Shown: positions 8,520-17,123, numbered from the stretch's first letter. The stretch is 64,000 nt of DNA from Ancylobacter polymorphus (GCF_030813495.1 NZ_JAUSUI010000009.1:62001-126000), one strand, 5' to 3'. Notes: a model not told the origin generated them from the letters alone. Translations and numbers: made by a program.

Positions 8520-9482
8520 ATGATGCTACGGCGCGTACCGATCACGAGTGTCCCTGCGAGGGTGCTGCTGGCTATGGGCCTGCTGGCGTTGACCGTCATC
8601 GGCCAGGGGCCGGCGGCGCACGCCGCCTCCGCTTCCTCGCCCCAGCGCATCCTCGCCATTGGCGGCGCTGTTACCGAGACGCTGTATGCGCTGGGGCTCG
8701 AGGACCGGGTGGTCGCCGTCGACACGTCGAGCACCTATCCCCCGCGCGCCCTCGCCGAGAAGCCCAATGTCGGCTACATGCGCGCGCTCTCGCCCGAAGG
8801 TGTGCTGTCCGTCGGGCCCGATCTCATCATCGCGCTCGACGGGGCCGGCCCGCCGGATGCGGTGAAGGTGCTGAAGAGCGCCGCCATCCCCTTCGAGACG
8901 TTGCCGGAAGCGCGGGACGAGGCCGGCGTGCTCGCCACCATCCGCCGTGTCGCCGCGCTGGCCGGCGTGCCGGAGCGCGGCGAGGTGCTGGCGGGCGAGG
9001 TGGCGGCGGATTTCGCCGCGCTGGCGGCGCTTCGCGCCCGCATCCCCGCGCCGCGCAGCGCCGTCTTCGTGCTTTCGGCATCGGGGACGGCGCCGGTCGT
9101 CGGCGGGGCCGGCACGGGCGCGCAGGCGATGTTCGCCCTCGCCGGCGTCACCAACGCCATGACCGGGCTCAATGGCTACAAGCCGGCGGTCGGCGAGGCG
9201 GTGCTGGGCGCCGATCCCTATGCCATCGTGCTGATGAAGGATCAGAACCACGCGGTCTCCGACGACGCGGTGAAGGCGATGCCGGCTTTTGCCGGCACCT
9301 CGGCGATCGAGGCCGGCCGTCTCTACCGCATGGATGGCGGCTATCTCCTCAGCTTCGGGCCGCGCACGCCGCAGGCGGCGCGCGATCTCGCCGCGCTGAT
9401 CTATCCTGAGCTGGCGCTGCCGCCGCTGCCGGCCCATGCCGCCAACGCGGCCTCCGCCCCCAGCGCGTCCGGCACACCGTGA
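8520..9482 (+). CDS. hmuT: haem ABC transporter, periplasmic haem-binding protein HmuT
   Basis: A 320-residue protein with a signal peptide (hydrophobic core L-L-A-M-G-L-L-A-L-T-V-I, cleavage near A-H-A-A). The fold is that of a BtuF-like class III substrate-binding protein: R-I-L-A-I-G-G-A-V-T-E-T-L-Y-A-L-G, then the D-T-S-S-T-Y-P motif, and a central helix before the second lobe. The start (ATG-ATG at 8520) follows an AGAGAGA purine run. It opens the operon hmuT-hmuU-hmuV and is divergent from the kinase gene. With the TonB-dependent receptor at 12056 and the haem oxygenase at 11433 it forms a complete haem-iron pathway. The protein binds haem in the periplasm and hands it to HmuUV. Confidence 0.9.
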   Translation: MMLRRVPITSVPARVLLAMGLLALTVIGQGPAAHAASASSPQRILAIGGAVTETLYALGLEDRVVAVDTSSTYPPRALAEKPNVGYMRALSPEGVLSVGPDLIIALDGAGPPDAVKVLKSAAIPFETLPEARDEAGVLATIRRVAALAGVPERGEVLAGEVAADFAALAALRARIPAPRSAVFVLSASGTAPVVGGAGTGAQAMFALAGVTNAMTGLNGYKPAVGEAVLGADPYAIVLMKDQNHAVSDDAVKAMPAFAGTSAIEAGRLYRMDGGYLLSFGPRTPQAARDLAALIYPELALPPLPAHAANAASAPSASGTP

Positions 9483-10567
9483 GCATGGCCGTCTCTCCTG
9501 CCGCCGGAGCCCTGGCGTTCCGGCCGCGCCGCGCGTCCGTCGTCCTCGGCCTGTGCGCCGGTCTGGTCGCACTGGCCTTCCTGGCCTCACTGGCCATCGG
9601 ACCGGTCACCATCGCCCCCGGCCGCATCCTCGACATTCTCGCCGCCGCGCTGGCCGGCGAGCGGGCGAGCGGCGCGGCGCTGCGCGAGGCGGTGATCGTG
9701 CTCGACGTGCGCCTGCCGCGCACCTTGCTCGGCCTGCTGGTCGGCGGCGGCATCGCGCTCGCAGGCGCGGTGACGCAGGGCATTTTCCGCAACCCGCTCG
9801 CCGATCCGGGGCTTATCGGCATTTCCAACGGCGCCGCGCTGGCGGCCGCGGCGTGGATCGTCGCCGGTAGCCATGTCGCCGGCTATCTGCCGCTGGCGCT
9901 GGCCGATCTCGGCCTGCCGGTGATGGCCTTTTGCGGCGCGCTCGTCGCCACGGTGGCGCTTTACGCGATTTCGACGCATGAGGGCCGCACCTCGGTGGTC
10001 ACCATGCTGTTCGCCGGCATCGCCATTGCGGCGCTGGCCGCCGCCGGCACCGGCCTCCTCGTCTTCGCCGCCTCCGATCAGCAATTGCGCGATTTCACCT
10101 TCTGGTCCTTCGGTTCGCTCGGCGGCGCGACCTGGGCGAAAGTGGCGGCGCTGCTGCCCTTCATGGCGCTGCTGGTGCTGATCTCCACCCGTCTTCCCAG
10201 GGCGCTGGACGCGCTGGCGCTCGGCGAGGCGGAGGCGTTCCATGTCGGCATCGATGTGCAGCGGGCGAAATGGCTGGCCATTCTCGGCATCGCCGCCGGG
10301 GCGGGGGCCTCGGTGGCGGTGGCGGGGGTGATCGGCTTCATCGGCCTCGTCGTTCCCCATCTCATCCGGCTGATGGTCGGCCCCGGCCACCGCCTGCTGC
10401 TGCCCTGCGCCGGGCTGCTCGGCGGGGCGCTGCTGCTGGGGGCGGATGTGGTGGCGCGCACCGTGGTCAGCCCCGCCGAACTGCCGCTCGGCGTCGTCAC
10501 CGCCGGCTTCGGCGCGCCGTTCTTCCTCTGGCTGCTGCTGCGCAAGCGCGCGGCGCTGATGGGGTGA
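9479..10567 (+). CDS. hmuU: haem ABC transporter permease HmuU
   Basis: A 362-residue FecCD-family permease with about nine to ten transmembrane segments. Family signatures include R-L-P-R-T-L-L-G-L-L-V-G-G, N-P-L-A-D-P-G-L-I-G-I-S-N-G-A and the late G-F-I-G-L-V-V-P-H-L-I-R. The GTG start at 9479 overlaps the hmuT stop (GTGA); an ATG two codons later is an alternative. The protein forms the inner-membrane channel for haem, driven by HmuV. Its position between the binding protein and the ATPase is the standard order for this transporter. Confidence 0.92.
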   Translation: MSMAVSPAAGALAFRPRRASVVLGLCAGLVALAFLASLAIGPVTIAPGRILDILAAALAGERASGAALREAVIVLDVRLPRTLLGLLVGGGIALAGAVTQGIFRNPLADPGLIGISNGAALAAAAWIVAGSHVAGYLPLALADLGLPVMAFCGALVATVALYAISTHEGRTSVVTMLFAGIAIAALAAAGTGLLVFAASDQQLRDFTFWSFGSLGGATWAKVAALLPFMALLVLISTRLPRALDALALGEAEAFHVGIDVQRAKWLAILGIAAGAGASVAVAGVIGFIGLVVPHLIRLMVGPGHRLLLPCAGLLGGALLLGADVVARTVVSPAELPLGVVTAGFGAPFFLWLLLRKRAALMG

Positions 10568-10571
10568 GAAG

Positions 10572-11336
10572 ATGTATTGTGCCCACGACATCGGCTTTTC
10601 CGCCGGCGGGCGGCACCTGCTTGAGGCGGCCTCGGTCGCGGTGCGGCCCGGCACGGTCACGGTGCTGATCGGCCCGAATGGCGCCGGCAAGTCGACCCTG
10701 TTCAAGCTGATGGCGGGCGAGCGGCGCCCGCAGCGCGGGCAGGTGACGCTGGACGGCATCGATCTCGCCGGGCTGCGGCCGGCGCAGCTCGCCCGGCTGC
10801 GCGCGGTACTGCCGCAGAGCGTGCATGTGGCTTTTCCCTTCACCGTCGCGGAAGTGGTCGGCATCGGCGCCGCCCGTGGCCGCGACCTGCCGGCGCGCAT
10901 CGGCCGGGCGCTGGCGCGGGTCGAGCTCGGCGCTCTCGCCAGCCAGAACTATGAGCTTCTCTCCGGCGGCGAAAAGCAGCGTGTGCAGCTCGCCCGCGCG
11001 CTGGTGCAATTGGAGGCCAGCGAGGGGCCGGGCTATCTGCTGCTCGACGAGCCGACCGCCAGCCTCGACCTCGCCCAGCAATTGCTGGTGCTGCGGCTGA
11101 TGCGCGATCTCGCGGCCGAGGGCGCCGGCATCCTCGCCGTGCTGCACGATCTCAACCTCGCCGCCATGGTGGCGGACGAGATCGTCGCGCTGAAGCAGGG
11201 CCGCGTCGCCGTGCGCGGCACGCCGGAACAGGTGCTGACGCAGGCGTGCATCGCCGACCTCTATGGCGTGGATGTACGGGTCGGCTGGGCGCCGCCGACC
11301 CCCTTCCTGCTGCCGCAGGCGGCCTCGCGCGCTTGA
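10572..11336 (+). CDS. hmuV: haem ABC transporter ATPase HmuV
   Basis: A 254-residue ABC ATPase with Walker A G-P-N-G-A-G-K-S-T, a Q-loop in V-L-P-Q-S, the ABC signature L-S-G-G-E-K-Q-R, Walker B Y-L-L-L-D-E-P-T-A-S-L-D and the switch histidine in V-L-H-D-L-N. It starts four bases after hmuU and is the last gene of the operon. It powers haem import through HmuU. The stop codon lies inside the first copy of a 14-bp tandem repeat. Confidence 0.93.
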   Translation: MYCAHDIGFSAGGRHLLEAASVAVRPGTVTVLIGPNGAGKSTLFKLMAGERRPQRGQVTLDGIDLAGLRPAQLARLRAVLPQSVHVAFPFTVAEVVGIGAARGRDLPARIGRALARVELGALASQNYELLSGGEKQRVQLARALVQLEASEGPGYLLLDEPTASLDLAQQLLVLRLMRDLAAEGAGILAVLHDLNLAAMVADEIVALKQGRVAVRGTPEQVLTQACIADLYGVDVRVGWAPPTPFLLPQAASRA

Positions 11337-11382
11337 ATTGGCGCGCTTGAATTGGTGCAGATGAATTCGCGCGCATGAAAAA
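11327..11382. repeat. 14-bp tandem repeat spanning the hmuV stop codon
   Basis: Four units with a 14-bp period are visible: GCGCGCTTGAATTG twice without a mismatch (11327-11340 and 11341-11354), then GTGCAGATGAATTC and GCGCGCATGAAAAA as degenerate copies. The first unit includes the TGA stop of hmuV. It looks like a local duplication rather than a regulatory array. Confidence 0.7.
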
Positions 11383-11407
11383 GCCCCGCCCGGGGACCGG
11401 GCGGGGC
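11376..11407 (-). terminator. intrinsic terminator of the haem oxygenase transcript
   Basis: A perfect 11-bp GC-rich stem (11383-11393 with 11397-11407) has a GGA loop. Read on the minus strand it is followed by a run of five T residues, so it should terminate the haem oxygenase mRNA. On the plus strand it may also slow hmuV read-through, but without a T run. Confidence 0.8.
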
Positions 11408-11432
11408 TGGGATTGGGCGGTGCGAATGAGTG

Positions 11433-12017
11433 TCAGGCGGCGAGTTCGCGCCCGACCAGCGTCTCCACATGCAGGAAGGCTTCGGTGGCGGCGGCCTCGA
11501 TCCGCGCTTCTTCTTCCGGTGTCAGTTCCACCTCATTGAGCGCGGCGGTGAAGCGGCGCCAGTGCAGCGCCCGCCCTTCCGGGTGGCCGGCGAGATGGCG
11601 CGCGCCATGCTCGGCGGTGAAGCCGAGCTTCGCCGCTTCCTTGGCAAGGATGGCGGCGCCCATATTGGAGCCTTCGACCACATAGAGCCAGCCGAGCGCC
11701 TCGGCGAGGCTGAGCGCCGGGCCGAGATCGGCTTCGGGCGGCGTCATTCCGAGATCGACGAAGTCCTGTTCCAGCGCCTCAAGGCGGGAGCGCTCGGCGA
11801 GGTCCGGCAGCAATTCCTGCAGCGCGGCATCGGCATAGAGCGTCTCCACCCGGCGGTGCAGGTGGTACTGGAACTTCAGGAAGCGGGCATAGTTTTCGGC
11901 GCTGGCGAAGGGCGCCGCCTGCATCACCCCGTTATCCACCCGCTCATGCGCGGCATTGGACACGGCCTTGAGCCGCTTGGCCCGGCTCGGCGCTTCCACA
12001 TCGGTGGCAATGGACAT
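11433..12017 (-). CDS. hemO: haem oxygenase, bacterial HemO/PigA type
   Basis: A 194-residue protein. The ATG at 12017 follows a GAGAGGAG ribosome-binding site. It has the family landmarks of the Neisseria/Pseudomonas HemO group: A-A-H-E-R-V-D-N with the likely axial histidine near the N-terminus, F-L-K-F-Q-Y-H-L-H-R-R-V-E-T-L-Y, then G-W-L-Y-V-V-E-G-S-N-M-G-A-A and H-G-A-R-H-L-A-G-H-P. The enzyme opens imported haem to biliverdin, iron and carbon monoxide in the cytoplasm. It converges on hmuV and is followed by a strong terminator; the receptor gene lies 38 bp upstream on the same strand, so the receptor and the oxygenase may be cotranscribed. Confidence 0.92.
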   Translation of the reverse strand: MSIATDVEAPSRAKRLKAVSNAAHERVDNGVMQAAPFASAENYARFLKFQYHLHRRVETLYADAALQELLPDLAERSRLEALEQDFVDLGMTPPEADLGPALSLAEALGWLYVVEGSNMGAAILAKEAAKLGFTAEHGARHLAGHPEGRALHWRRFTAALNEVELTPEEEARIEAAATEAFLHVETLVGRELAA

Positions 12018-12055
12018 CAACTGCTCCTCTCATCCCGCCCGGCGACGGGACCGTT

Positions 12056-14287
12056 TCACTTCACATAGAGCGGGTCGGCGACGGAAGCGACTTCGCCGCC
12101 GCCGAACCGCACCGTCAGCGCTCCCTTCACCGTCAGGCCGGCGCTTGGCAGGAAGTTCTCATATTGGGTGTATTGCTCGTTGAGCAGGTTCTCGACCGAC
12201 AGACGCCACAGCATGTTCTCGTTGGGCTGATAGCCGGCATAGACGCTGACCAGATTGAAGCTGTCGGTCGGCTCGAACACCGAATTGACCGGCAGGTCGG
12301 AAGCGGTGACGGCGGCCACGGCGGTCCAGCGCACGGCGACGGTGAGCTTTTCTTCCAGGAAGCGGAAGCCGAGTGTCGCGGTGACCTGATCGGGCTGGAT
12401 GCTGGAGAGCGGCTGCCCGGCATAGATGCCGGACGTGACCTCGCCTTCCGAGATCTGGCCGGCCAGGCCGAGGAACCATTTGCGGGCATCATAGGTGCCC
12501 TCGAACTCGAAGCCCTTCAGCCGCGCTTCCTGCACGTTCTGATACTGCGCATAGCCCGGCACGCCCCAATTATAGGGGAAGCAGGTGGTCGGGCGGCCGG
12601 GAATCGGGCAGATGGTGCCGGTGGAATCGCCGAACTCGACCAGTTCGATATAGTTTTCCACATCGTTCTGGTAGTAGTTCAGCTTGGCCCGCAGCTTGTC
12701 GCCGGCGACGAACAGGTCGTCCTTCTTGATGTTGATGCCGACTTCCTTGTTCTTGCCGATTTCAGCCTGCAGGCCGGGATTGGGCAGGAAGTAGAACATC
12801 GTGCCGCCGGTGTTGAACGGCAGCGGATGCGGGCCGGAGACCAGCGCTTCGGTCACGGTCGGGGCGCGGTAACCCTCGGCATAGGTGCCGTAGAGGGTCA
12901 GCCACGACCAGGGGGTGACGCCGAGGGTGAATTTGGGCGAGAGACGCTCGCCGCTGGTGCCACCATCGTCGGAATTGAGCGAATAGGCATCGTAACGCAG
13001 GGCCGCGATCGCTTCCAGCCAGGTGGAATAATTGCCCTTCCACTGCACGAAGGCGCCGCCGACGCCGCGATCGCCCGAGGGGTTGTAGCCCTCGCCGAAA
13101 CCGTAATCGTCGGTGTTGTCGATCTGGTCCTGGAAATAGTCGCCACCGAAGGTGATGGCGTTGTTCCAGCCGGCGGCATCAAAGCGGCTGGTATTGTTGG
13201 CGTCGAAGCCCACCGTGTCGATGACGAAGCTGCGCGGATCGCCCACGGCGCCGGTGATCGGGTTGGAGGAGCCGGAAACCTTCACCTGATCCTGGTCGAC
13301 CTGGTTCCAGTAGACCGAGCTGCGCCAGTCAAACAGGTTGTCGCCGGGGTTCTGGTAGTTCCAGGCGGCCGTCACCGTGCGGTTGGTCGCCTGCGTCGAG
13401 TATTCCGTCGCGGCATTGGCATCGGCGCTGGTGGTGAACTGGGTGTCGTAGTTCAGCGCGGAGAGCTTGATCTCGTGGAAGTCGGCCGGGCGGAAGGTCG
13501 CCTTGGCGATGCCGGTCCAGGTCTCGAAGCCGCTGTCCGGCACCACGTCGCCATTGCCGTCATGGTAGTTGTCGGCGTCGCGATAGGTGCCGCCGATGAA
13601 CAGGTCGACATTCTGGCCGACCTTCGCCGCGCCGAGCACCGAGCCATAGCCCATGAAGCCGTTGCCGGCGGCCTCGCCGGTGGCTTCCACGCCCCAGCTC
13701 TTGCCGGGAGCGATGATGTCCTCGGCGTCCTTGGTCCGCATGGTGACGACGCCGCCAATGGCACCGGAGCCGTAGATGTTCGACACCGGGCCGCGCACCA
13801 CATCGACATCGGCGATGAGGCCGGGTTCGACGAAGAAGCCGCCGGCACCGGCATGGCCGAGCTGGTTGAAGTTCTGCCGCGCGCCGTCGACGATCACCGC
13901 CACGCGGCCGAAATCCTGCAGGCCGCGAATATTGATCTGCGTCTGGCTGGTATTGGCGTTCTGGATCGCCGTCGTGCCGGGCATGCCCTGGAACAGGTCC
14001 GCCGTGCGCTCCGGCATCAGCGCTTCAAGCTGCTCCGAGCGCCGCACGGTGACGCCGGCCAGCGTGTCGATCCAGCTCTCGGCGGTGCGGGTGGCGACGA
14101 CGGTGATGGGATCGAGCTCGACGAACTCCTCCGTCTCGACCACGGCGGCGGTGGAGGCCGGGGCCTGCGCGCTCGCCTGCTGCGCCATGGCCGGCGCGGC
14201 CGCCAGCAGAGCGAGCCAGGAAACGCCCCAACCTGCCGTCCGTGCCATTGCCGAGAGGGGGCGGTGCCCCCGGTTCGTCTTGCGCAT
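12056..14287 (-). CDS. TonB-dependent haem/haemoprotein receptor
   Basis: A 743-residue outer-membrane receptor. The ATG at 14287 gives a signal peptide ending near A-P-A-M-A-Q. A TonB-box-like segment (D-P-I-T-V-V-A-T-R) is followed by the plug domain (T-S-Q-T-Q-I-N-I-R-G-L-Q-D-F-G-R and V-V-R-G-P-V-S-N-I-Y-G-S-G-A-I-G-G-V-V) and a 22-strand barrel with an E-N-L-L-N-E-Q-Y motif near the end. The plug resembles the haem/haemoglobin receptor family. With hmuTUV and the haem oxygenase nearby, haem is the likely cargo. A second start 23 codons upstream was rejected because the signal peptide begins here. Confidence 0.88.
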   Translation of the reverse strand: MRKTNRGHRPLSAMARTAGWGVSWLALLAAAPAMAQQASAQAPASTAAVVETEEFVELDPITVVATRTAESWIDTLAGVTVRRSEQLEALMPERTADLFQGMPGTTAIQNANTSQTQINIRGLQDFGRVAVIVDGARQNFNQLGHAGAGGFFVEPGLIADVDVVRGPVSNIYGSGAIGGVVTMRTKDAEDIIAPGKSWGVEATGEAAGNGFMGYGSVLGAAKVGQNVDLFIGGTYRDADNYHDGNGDVVPDSGFETWTGIAKATFRPADFHEIKLSALNYDTQFTTSADANAATEYSTQATNRTVTAAWNYQNPGDNLFDWRSSVYWNQVDQDQVKVSGSSNPITGAVGDPRSFVIDTVGFDANNTSRFDAAGWNNAITFGGDYFQDQIDNTDDYGFGEGYNPSGDRGVGGAFVQWKGNYSTWLEAIAALRYDAYSLNSDDGGTSGERLSPKFTLGVTPWSWLTLYGTYAEGYRAPTVTEALVSGPHPLPFNTGGTMFYFLPNPGLQAEIGKNKEVGINIKKDDLFVAGDKLRAKLNYYQNDVENYIELVEFGDSTGTICPIPGRPTTCFPYNWGVPGYAQYQNVQEARLKGFEFEGTYDARKWFLGLAGQISEGEVTSGIYAGQPLSSIQPDQVTATLGFRFLEEKLTVAVRWTAVAAVTASDLPVNSVFEPTDSFNLVSVYAGYQPNENMLWRLSVENLLNEQYTQYENFLPSAGLTVKGALTVRFGGGEVASVADPLYVK

Positions 14288-14883
14288 CTCTGTCCATCCC
14301 CAATCGAGCGTCCGCCGGACGACACGACTTCCCCAGCGGACGCCGGGAGCCCGCATCCCTGTTCGGTGGCGCCGAACGCAGAGTTAATGTCGAGGCGGGA
14401 CGGTTAATGGAAGTAAATAGTTGAGTCAAATCACGTATTAATTTGATTTTTAGAACTTAAAAACTGATCCGGAGCGTATAATATTTCTAAAGAGTGCGAG
14501 TTTTGGATGGTTTTAATGTCAGTAATCGATTCGCATTAGAGGAATTAAAGAAAGTCTGCCGTTCGATAGGGCAGAAGGGCGGCAGAGTGAGGAAATGCAA
14601 GGAGTGGCGCGCCCCGCCGCGACGGCGAAGGCGGCGGCGCGCCCGGGCGACGGCATCCGCCGCCCCGGCTGAGGGGCCGCGCCCGGCGCTCACGTCCCGC
14701 GATCAATGGACAAGGGGGCGAGCCGGCCAGCCGCGTCCGCGAATCACTCGCCGCCAGCGAAGCGGGGGGGGGGGGCAGCAGCGCGCCATGCCACTCGCCA
14801 GCTTATGGTATCACCAAAGGGTGGGCGGCTTGCGGAAGACGGCGACAGCGGGGTCACGCTCCGGCCGTGGGAGAGGATGCGGG
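14288..14883. other. intergenic region with AT-rich promoter zone and poly-G tract
   Basis: Nearly 600 bp lie between the divergent receptor gene and the membrane protein at 14884. Positions 14400-14560 are strikingly AT-rich. They hold an imperfect palindrome, TTTTTAGAACTTAAAAA (14447-14463), and on the plus strand TATAAT at 14477-14482. On the minus strand, TTGACT with a possible -10 about 17 bp later could drive the receptor gene. The palindrome has one TTCTAAA half-site seen in rhizobial Irr boxes but not the other half, so the call is weak. From about 14600 to 14780 the DNA is very GC-rich and low in complexity. No protein is supported here. Confidence 0.4.
14764..14775. repeat. poly-G homopolymer tract (12 G)
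   Basis: Twelve consecutive G residues lie about 110 bp upstream of the membrane-protein start at 14884. Such tracts slip during replication and are typical of phase-variable loci. No such length occurs elsewhere in the window. It could also be a sequencing artefact. Confidence 0.6.
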
Positions 14884-15630
14884 ATGAAAGACAGCGTGCG
14901 GATCGTGATCTTCGCCCTTGCCAATGTGCTGCTCGGCATCTGCATCGGCTTTGCGCTGGCCGCCAGTTTCTGGGACCGGCTGCTGGTGGGCATCAACGAC
15001 GCCAACATCTCGAACTGGCTCGGCTTCACCGGGGCGATCCTCGCCGCCCTCGCCACTGTCACCGCAGGCGCGCTCGCCTATCTCGGCGTGCTCTACAGCC
15101 ATTCCGCCAGCACGCGCGACGATGCCGTGCACCGCATCACCGGCTATCTCGCCGGCCTGCGCAACCTCTATGCCAGCTGGCTCGAACTGAAGGACATGCC
15201 GGAGACGGACCCCAGCCGCCCGCTCAAGGTCCACACCCTGCAGAGCGAACTCGTCCGGCCGGAAGTCACCGTCGCGCTGTATGATTCGATCTTGCAGGAG
15301 GACCAGGTTCCGGTCTTCGTGTTCTGCAACACGCTGCGCGTCGCGCTGACCAACGGCCATCCGCATCAGCACAATGCGATGGCCATCGTCCTGTTCATCT
15401 TCGAGGATGTCACCCGGGCCCTGACCGTCCGCAAGCGGCTGCTGGAGGAGGGCACCCCGCTGCGCAAGGTGCAGGGCACCAGGTTCCTCACGCCCGAACC
15501 CTATATCAAGGCGCTCTCCAGCGGGCAGACGGACGAACTCGCGGCCAAGAAGGCCTGGGTCTATGTCGAACCCGGCGAGGCGCCGGCCGCCGTGCCGGAA
15601 GCCCCCATCTCGATGGCCAGCCGCTCCTAG
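14884..15630 (+). CDS. hypothetical membrane protein with two N-terminal transmembrane segments
   Basis: A 248-residue protein. Two hydrophobic segments at about residues 7-28 and 45-68 are followed by a soluble cytoplasmic domain of about 175 residues. The family is not recognised. The ATG at 14884 was chosen because it follows GGATGCGG and opens directly into the first transmembrane helix; the open frame continues upstream through low-complexity GC-rich DNA and the poly-G tract, which does not look coding. The downstream class III enzyme is convergent, so the gene appears to stand alone. Confidence 0.65.
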   Translation: MKDSVRIVIFALANVLLGICIGFALAASFWDRLLVGINDANISNWLGFTGAILAALATVTAGALAYLGVLYSHSASTRDDAVHRITGYLAGLRNLYASWLELKDMPETDPSRPLKVHTLQSELVRPEVTVALYDSILQEDQVPVFVFCNTLRVALTNGHPHQHNAMAIVLFIFEDVTRALTVRKRLLEEGTPLRKVQGTRFLTPEPYIKALSSGQTDELAAKKAWVYVEPGEAPAAVPEAPISMASRS

Positions 15631-15642
15631 GCGTCGGCCGCC

Positions 15643-16881
15643 TCAGAGCCTCACGGCCATCGCCTCGATCCGCGCCAGCACCTCGGCGATCTCCGCGTCG
15701 GTGACGGTGAGCGGCAGCGAGAGGCCGATGGAGGCATCGTCCTTGGCGGTGGTCGACAGCCCCTCGGCGAAGGCGCAGGCGACCAGGCGCTCGGCAAAGG
15801 CCGGGCCCGGCGGATGGCCGGCGCGGTCGGGAGCGAACGCGACCGCCCGCAGCAGCCCGAGCCCGCGTATCCCGCTGACGCAGGGCCGGCGCGTGGCGAT
15901 GGCGGCGATCCCCTCGCGCAGCGTCTGCCCGGCCGCCTCGGCGCGGGCGACCAGAGCGTCGCGGGCGATGATCTCCAGCGCGGTCAGCGCCGCCCGTGTG
16001 GTGAGCGGGTTCTTCTCATGGGTGTAATGGCCGAGTTCCAGTTCGGGCGCGACATCGAGCCGGGCATCGCCGATCACCGCCGCGAGCGGCACCATGCCGC
16101 CGCCCAGCGCCTTGCCGAGCACGGCGAGGTCCGGCACCGCGCCGAAATGCTCGAAGGCGAAGAAGCGGCCGGTCTTGCCGAGGCCGGAGGGAATCTCGTC
16201 GAAGATCAGCTTGGTCCCCTGCGCGTCGCACAGGGCGCGGATCTGCGGCCACAGATCGGCCGGGGGCACATGGCAGTTCGCCCGCATCGGCTCGGCGATG
16301 ACCGCCGCGATGCGCCCGGTGGCGAGATGACGGGCGATCTCCTCCAGCATCCGCGCCGGCCCATCCTCGCCCGCCCAATAGGGCGTGACATGGTGGCGGC
16401 CCGGCAGAAAGGCGCCGAGGCGCGGGTCCGGCGCCGCCGAAGAGAGCCCGAAGGCGCCGAAGCCATGGCCGTGATAGGCGCCTTCGAGCGACACCGTCTC
16501 CGATCGGCCGGTGGCGACCCGCGCCAGCTTGATGGCGATCTCGATCGCGTCCGAGCCGCCGGTGGCGAACAGCACCCGCGCTGGCGGAGCGGGCCAGCGC
16601 GCGCGCAGCGCTTCCGCCAGCGCCACGGCGGGCGGATTGGTGTAGCGGCGCGGGGCGAAGGCGAGGTCGTCCAGCTGCGCCTTCAGCGCCGCCACGATTT
16701 CCGGGTTTCCATGGCCGAGATGGTGCACGGTGTTGCCGTGCAGGTCGACGAAGCGTCGGCCGTCCGTATCTTCCAGCCAGATACCTCGGGCGGCTCTGAG
16801 CGCGCCGAGGCTCGGCGTGGAGCCGTGCTGGTGGAAGAAGGCCGCGCTGTCGCGGGCAAGCAGATCGTCGGTCTCGGTCAT
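15643..16881 (-). CDS. class III PLP-dependent aminotransferase-family enzyme, PbfA-like
   Basis: A 412-residue protein with the class III aminotransferase fold: G-G-S-D-A-I-E-I-A-I-K-L-A-R, G-A-Y-H-G-H-G, F-D-E-I-P-S-G-L-G-K-T-G-R and the PLP lysine in L-G-K-A-L-G-G-G. The N-terminal H-G-N-T-V-H-H-L-G and R-R-Y-T-N patterns remind me of (R)-1-hydroxy-2-aminoethylphosphonate ammonia-lyase (PbfA), which uses this fold for elimination rather than transamination. No phosphonate transport or degradation gene is in view, so the specific role is tentative; an omega-amino-acid aminotransferase is the alternative. Confidence 0.75.
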   Translation of the reverse strand: MTETDDLLARDSAAFFHQHGSTPSLGALRAARGIWLEDTDGRRFVDLHGNTVHHLGHGNPEIVAALKAQLDDLAFAPRRYTNPPAVALAEALRARWPAPPARVLFATGGSDAIEIAIKLARVATGRSETVSLEGAYHGHGFGAFGLSSAAPDPRLGAFLPGRHHVTPYWAGEDGPARMLEEIARHLATGRIAAVIAEPMRANCHVPPADLWPQIRALCDAQGTKLIFDEIPSGLGKTGRFFAFEHFGAVPDLAVLGKALGGGMVPLAAVIGDARLDVAPELELGHYTHEKNPLTTRAALTALEIIARDALVARAEAAGQTLREGIAAIATRRPCVSGIRGLGLLRAVAFAPDRAGHPPGPAFAERLVACAFAEGLSTTAKDDASIGLSLPLTVTDAEIAEVLARIEAMAVRL

Positions 16882-17004
16882 GGCGCGTCTCGGTGGGCGG
16901 CGGCCTTCGGCAGTCTAGCAGCGCCGGGCGTGTGCCTTCTCAATGAGAAACGCAACGGCGTCACGACGCTTTGGCAGGCCGTTGCGACAATGGCCATCAC
17001 GGCG

Positions 17005-17019
17005 GCACCCGCTGTGTGC
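17005..17019 (+). promoter_or_regulatory. candidate NtrC binding site upstream of nasTS
   Basis: GCAC-N7-GTGC (GCAC at 17005-17008, GTGC at 17016-17019) matches the core of the NtrC consensus TGCACC-N5-GGTGCA. It lies about 75 bp upstream of a sigma-54 promoter, the usual spacing for an enhancer site. Confidence 0.5.
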
Positions 17020-17081
17020 GACCGTGTGCCGCCCGCAGGAAAGCGACATTTGCGCCGCCTGGGCACGGCTCGACGCCCCGC

Positions 17082-17097
17082 TGGCCTGCAAATTGCT
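17082..17097 (+). promoter_or_regulatory. sigma-54 promoter of nasT-nasS
   Basis: TGGCCTGCAAATTGCT fits the sigma-54 consensus TGGCACG-N4-TTGCW at the invariant GG and GC with the correct spacing. Transcription would start near 17108, about 15 bases before the nasT GTG. This points to nitrogen control through NtrC. Confidence 0.65.
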
Positions 17098-17123
17098 GAT
17101 ACGTGGCAAAATGAGGGTGGCTG

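Noticed and set aside
12164-14407. A 747-codon plus-strand frame opposite the TonB receptor
   Set aside because: A shadow of the receptor gene; its composition is dominated by His, Gly and Ala with no recognisable motif.
14447-14463. An Irr or Fur box before the haem receptor
   Set aside because: The palindrome TTTTTAGAACTTAAAAA has only one half of the rhizobial Irr consensus and no Fur-like 19-mer; kept as a weak note in the intergenic entry only.
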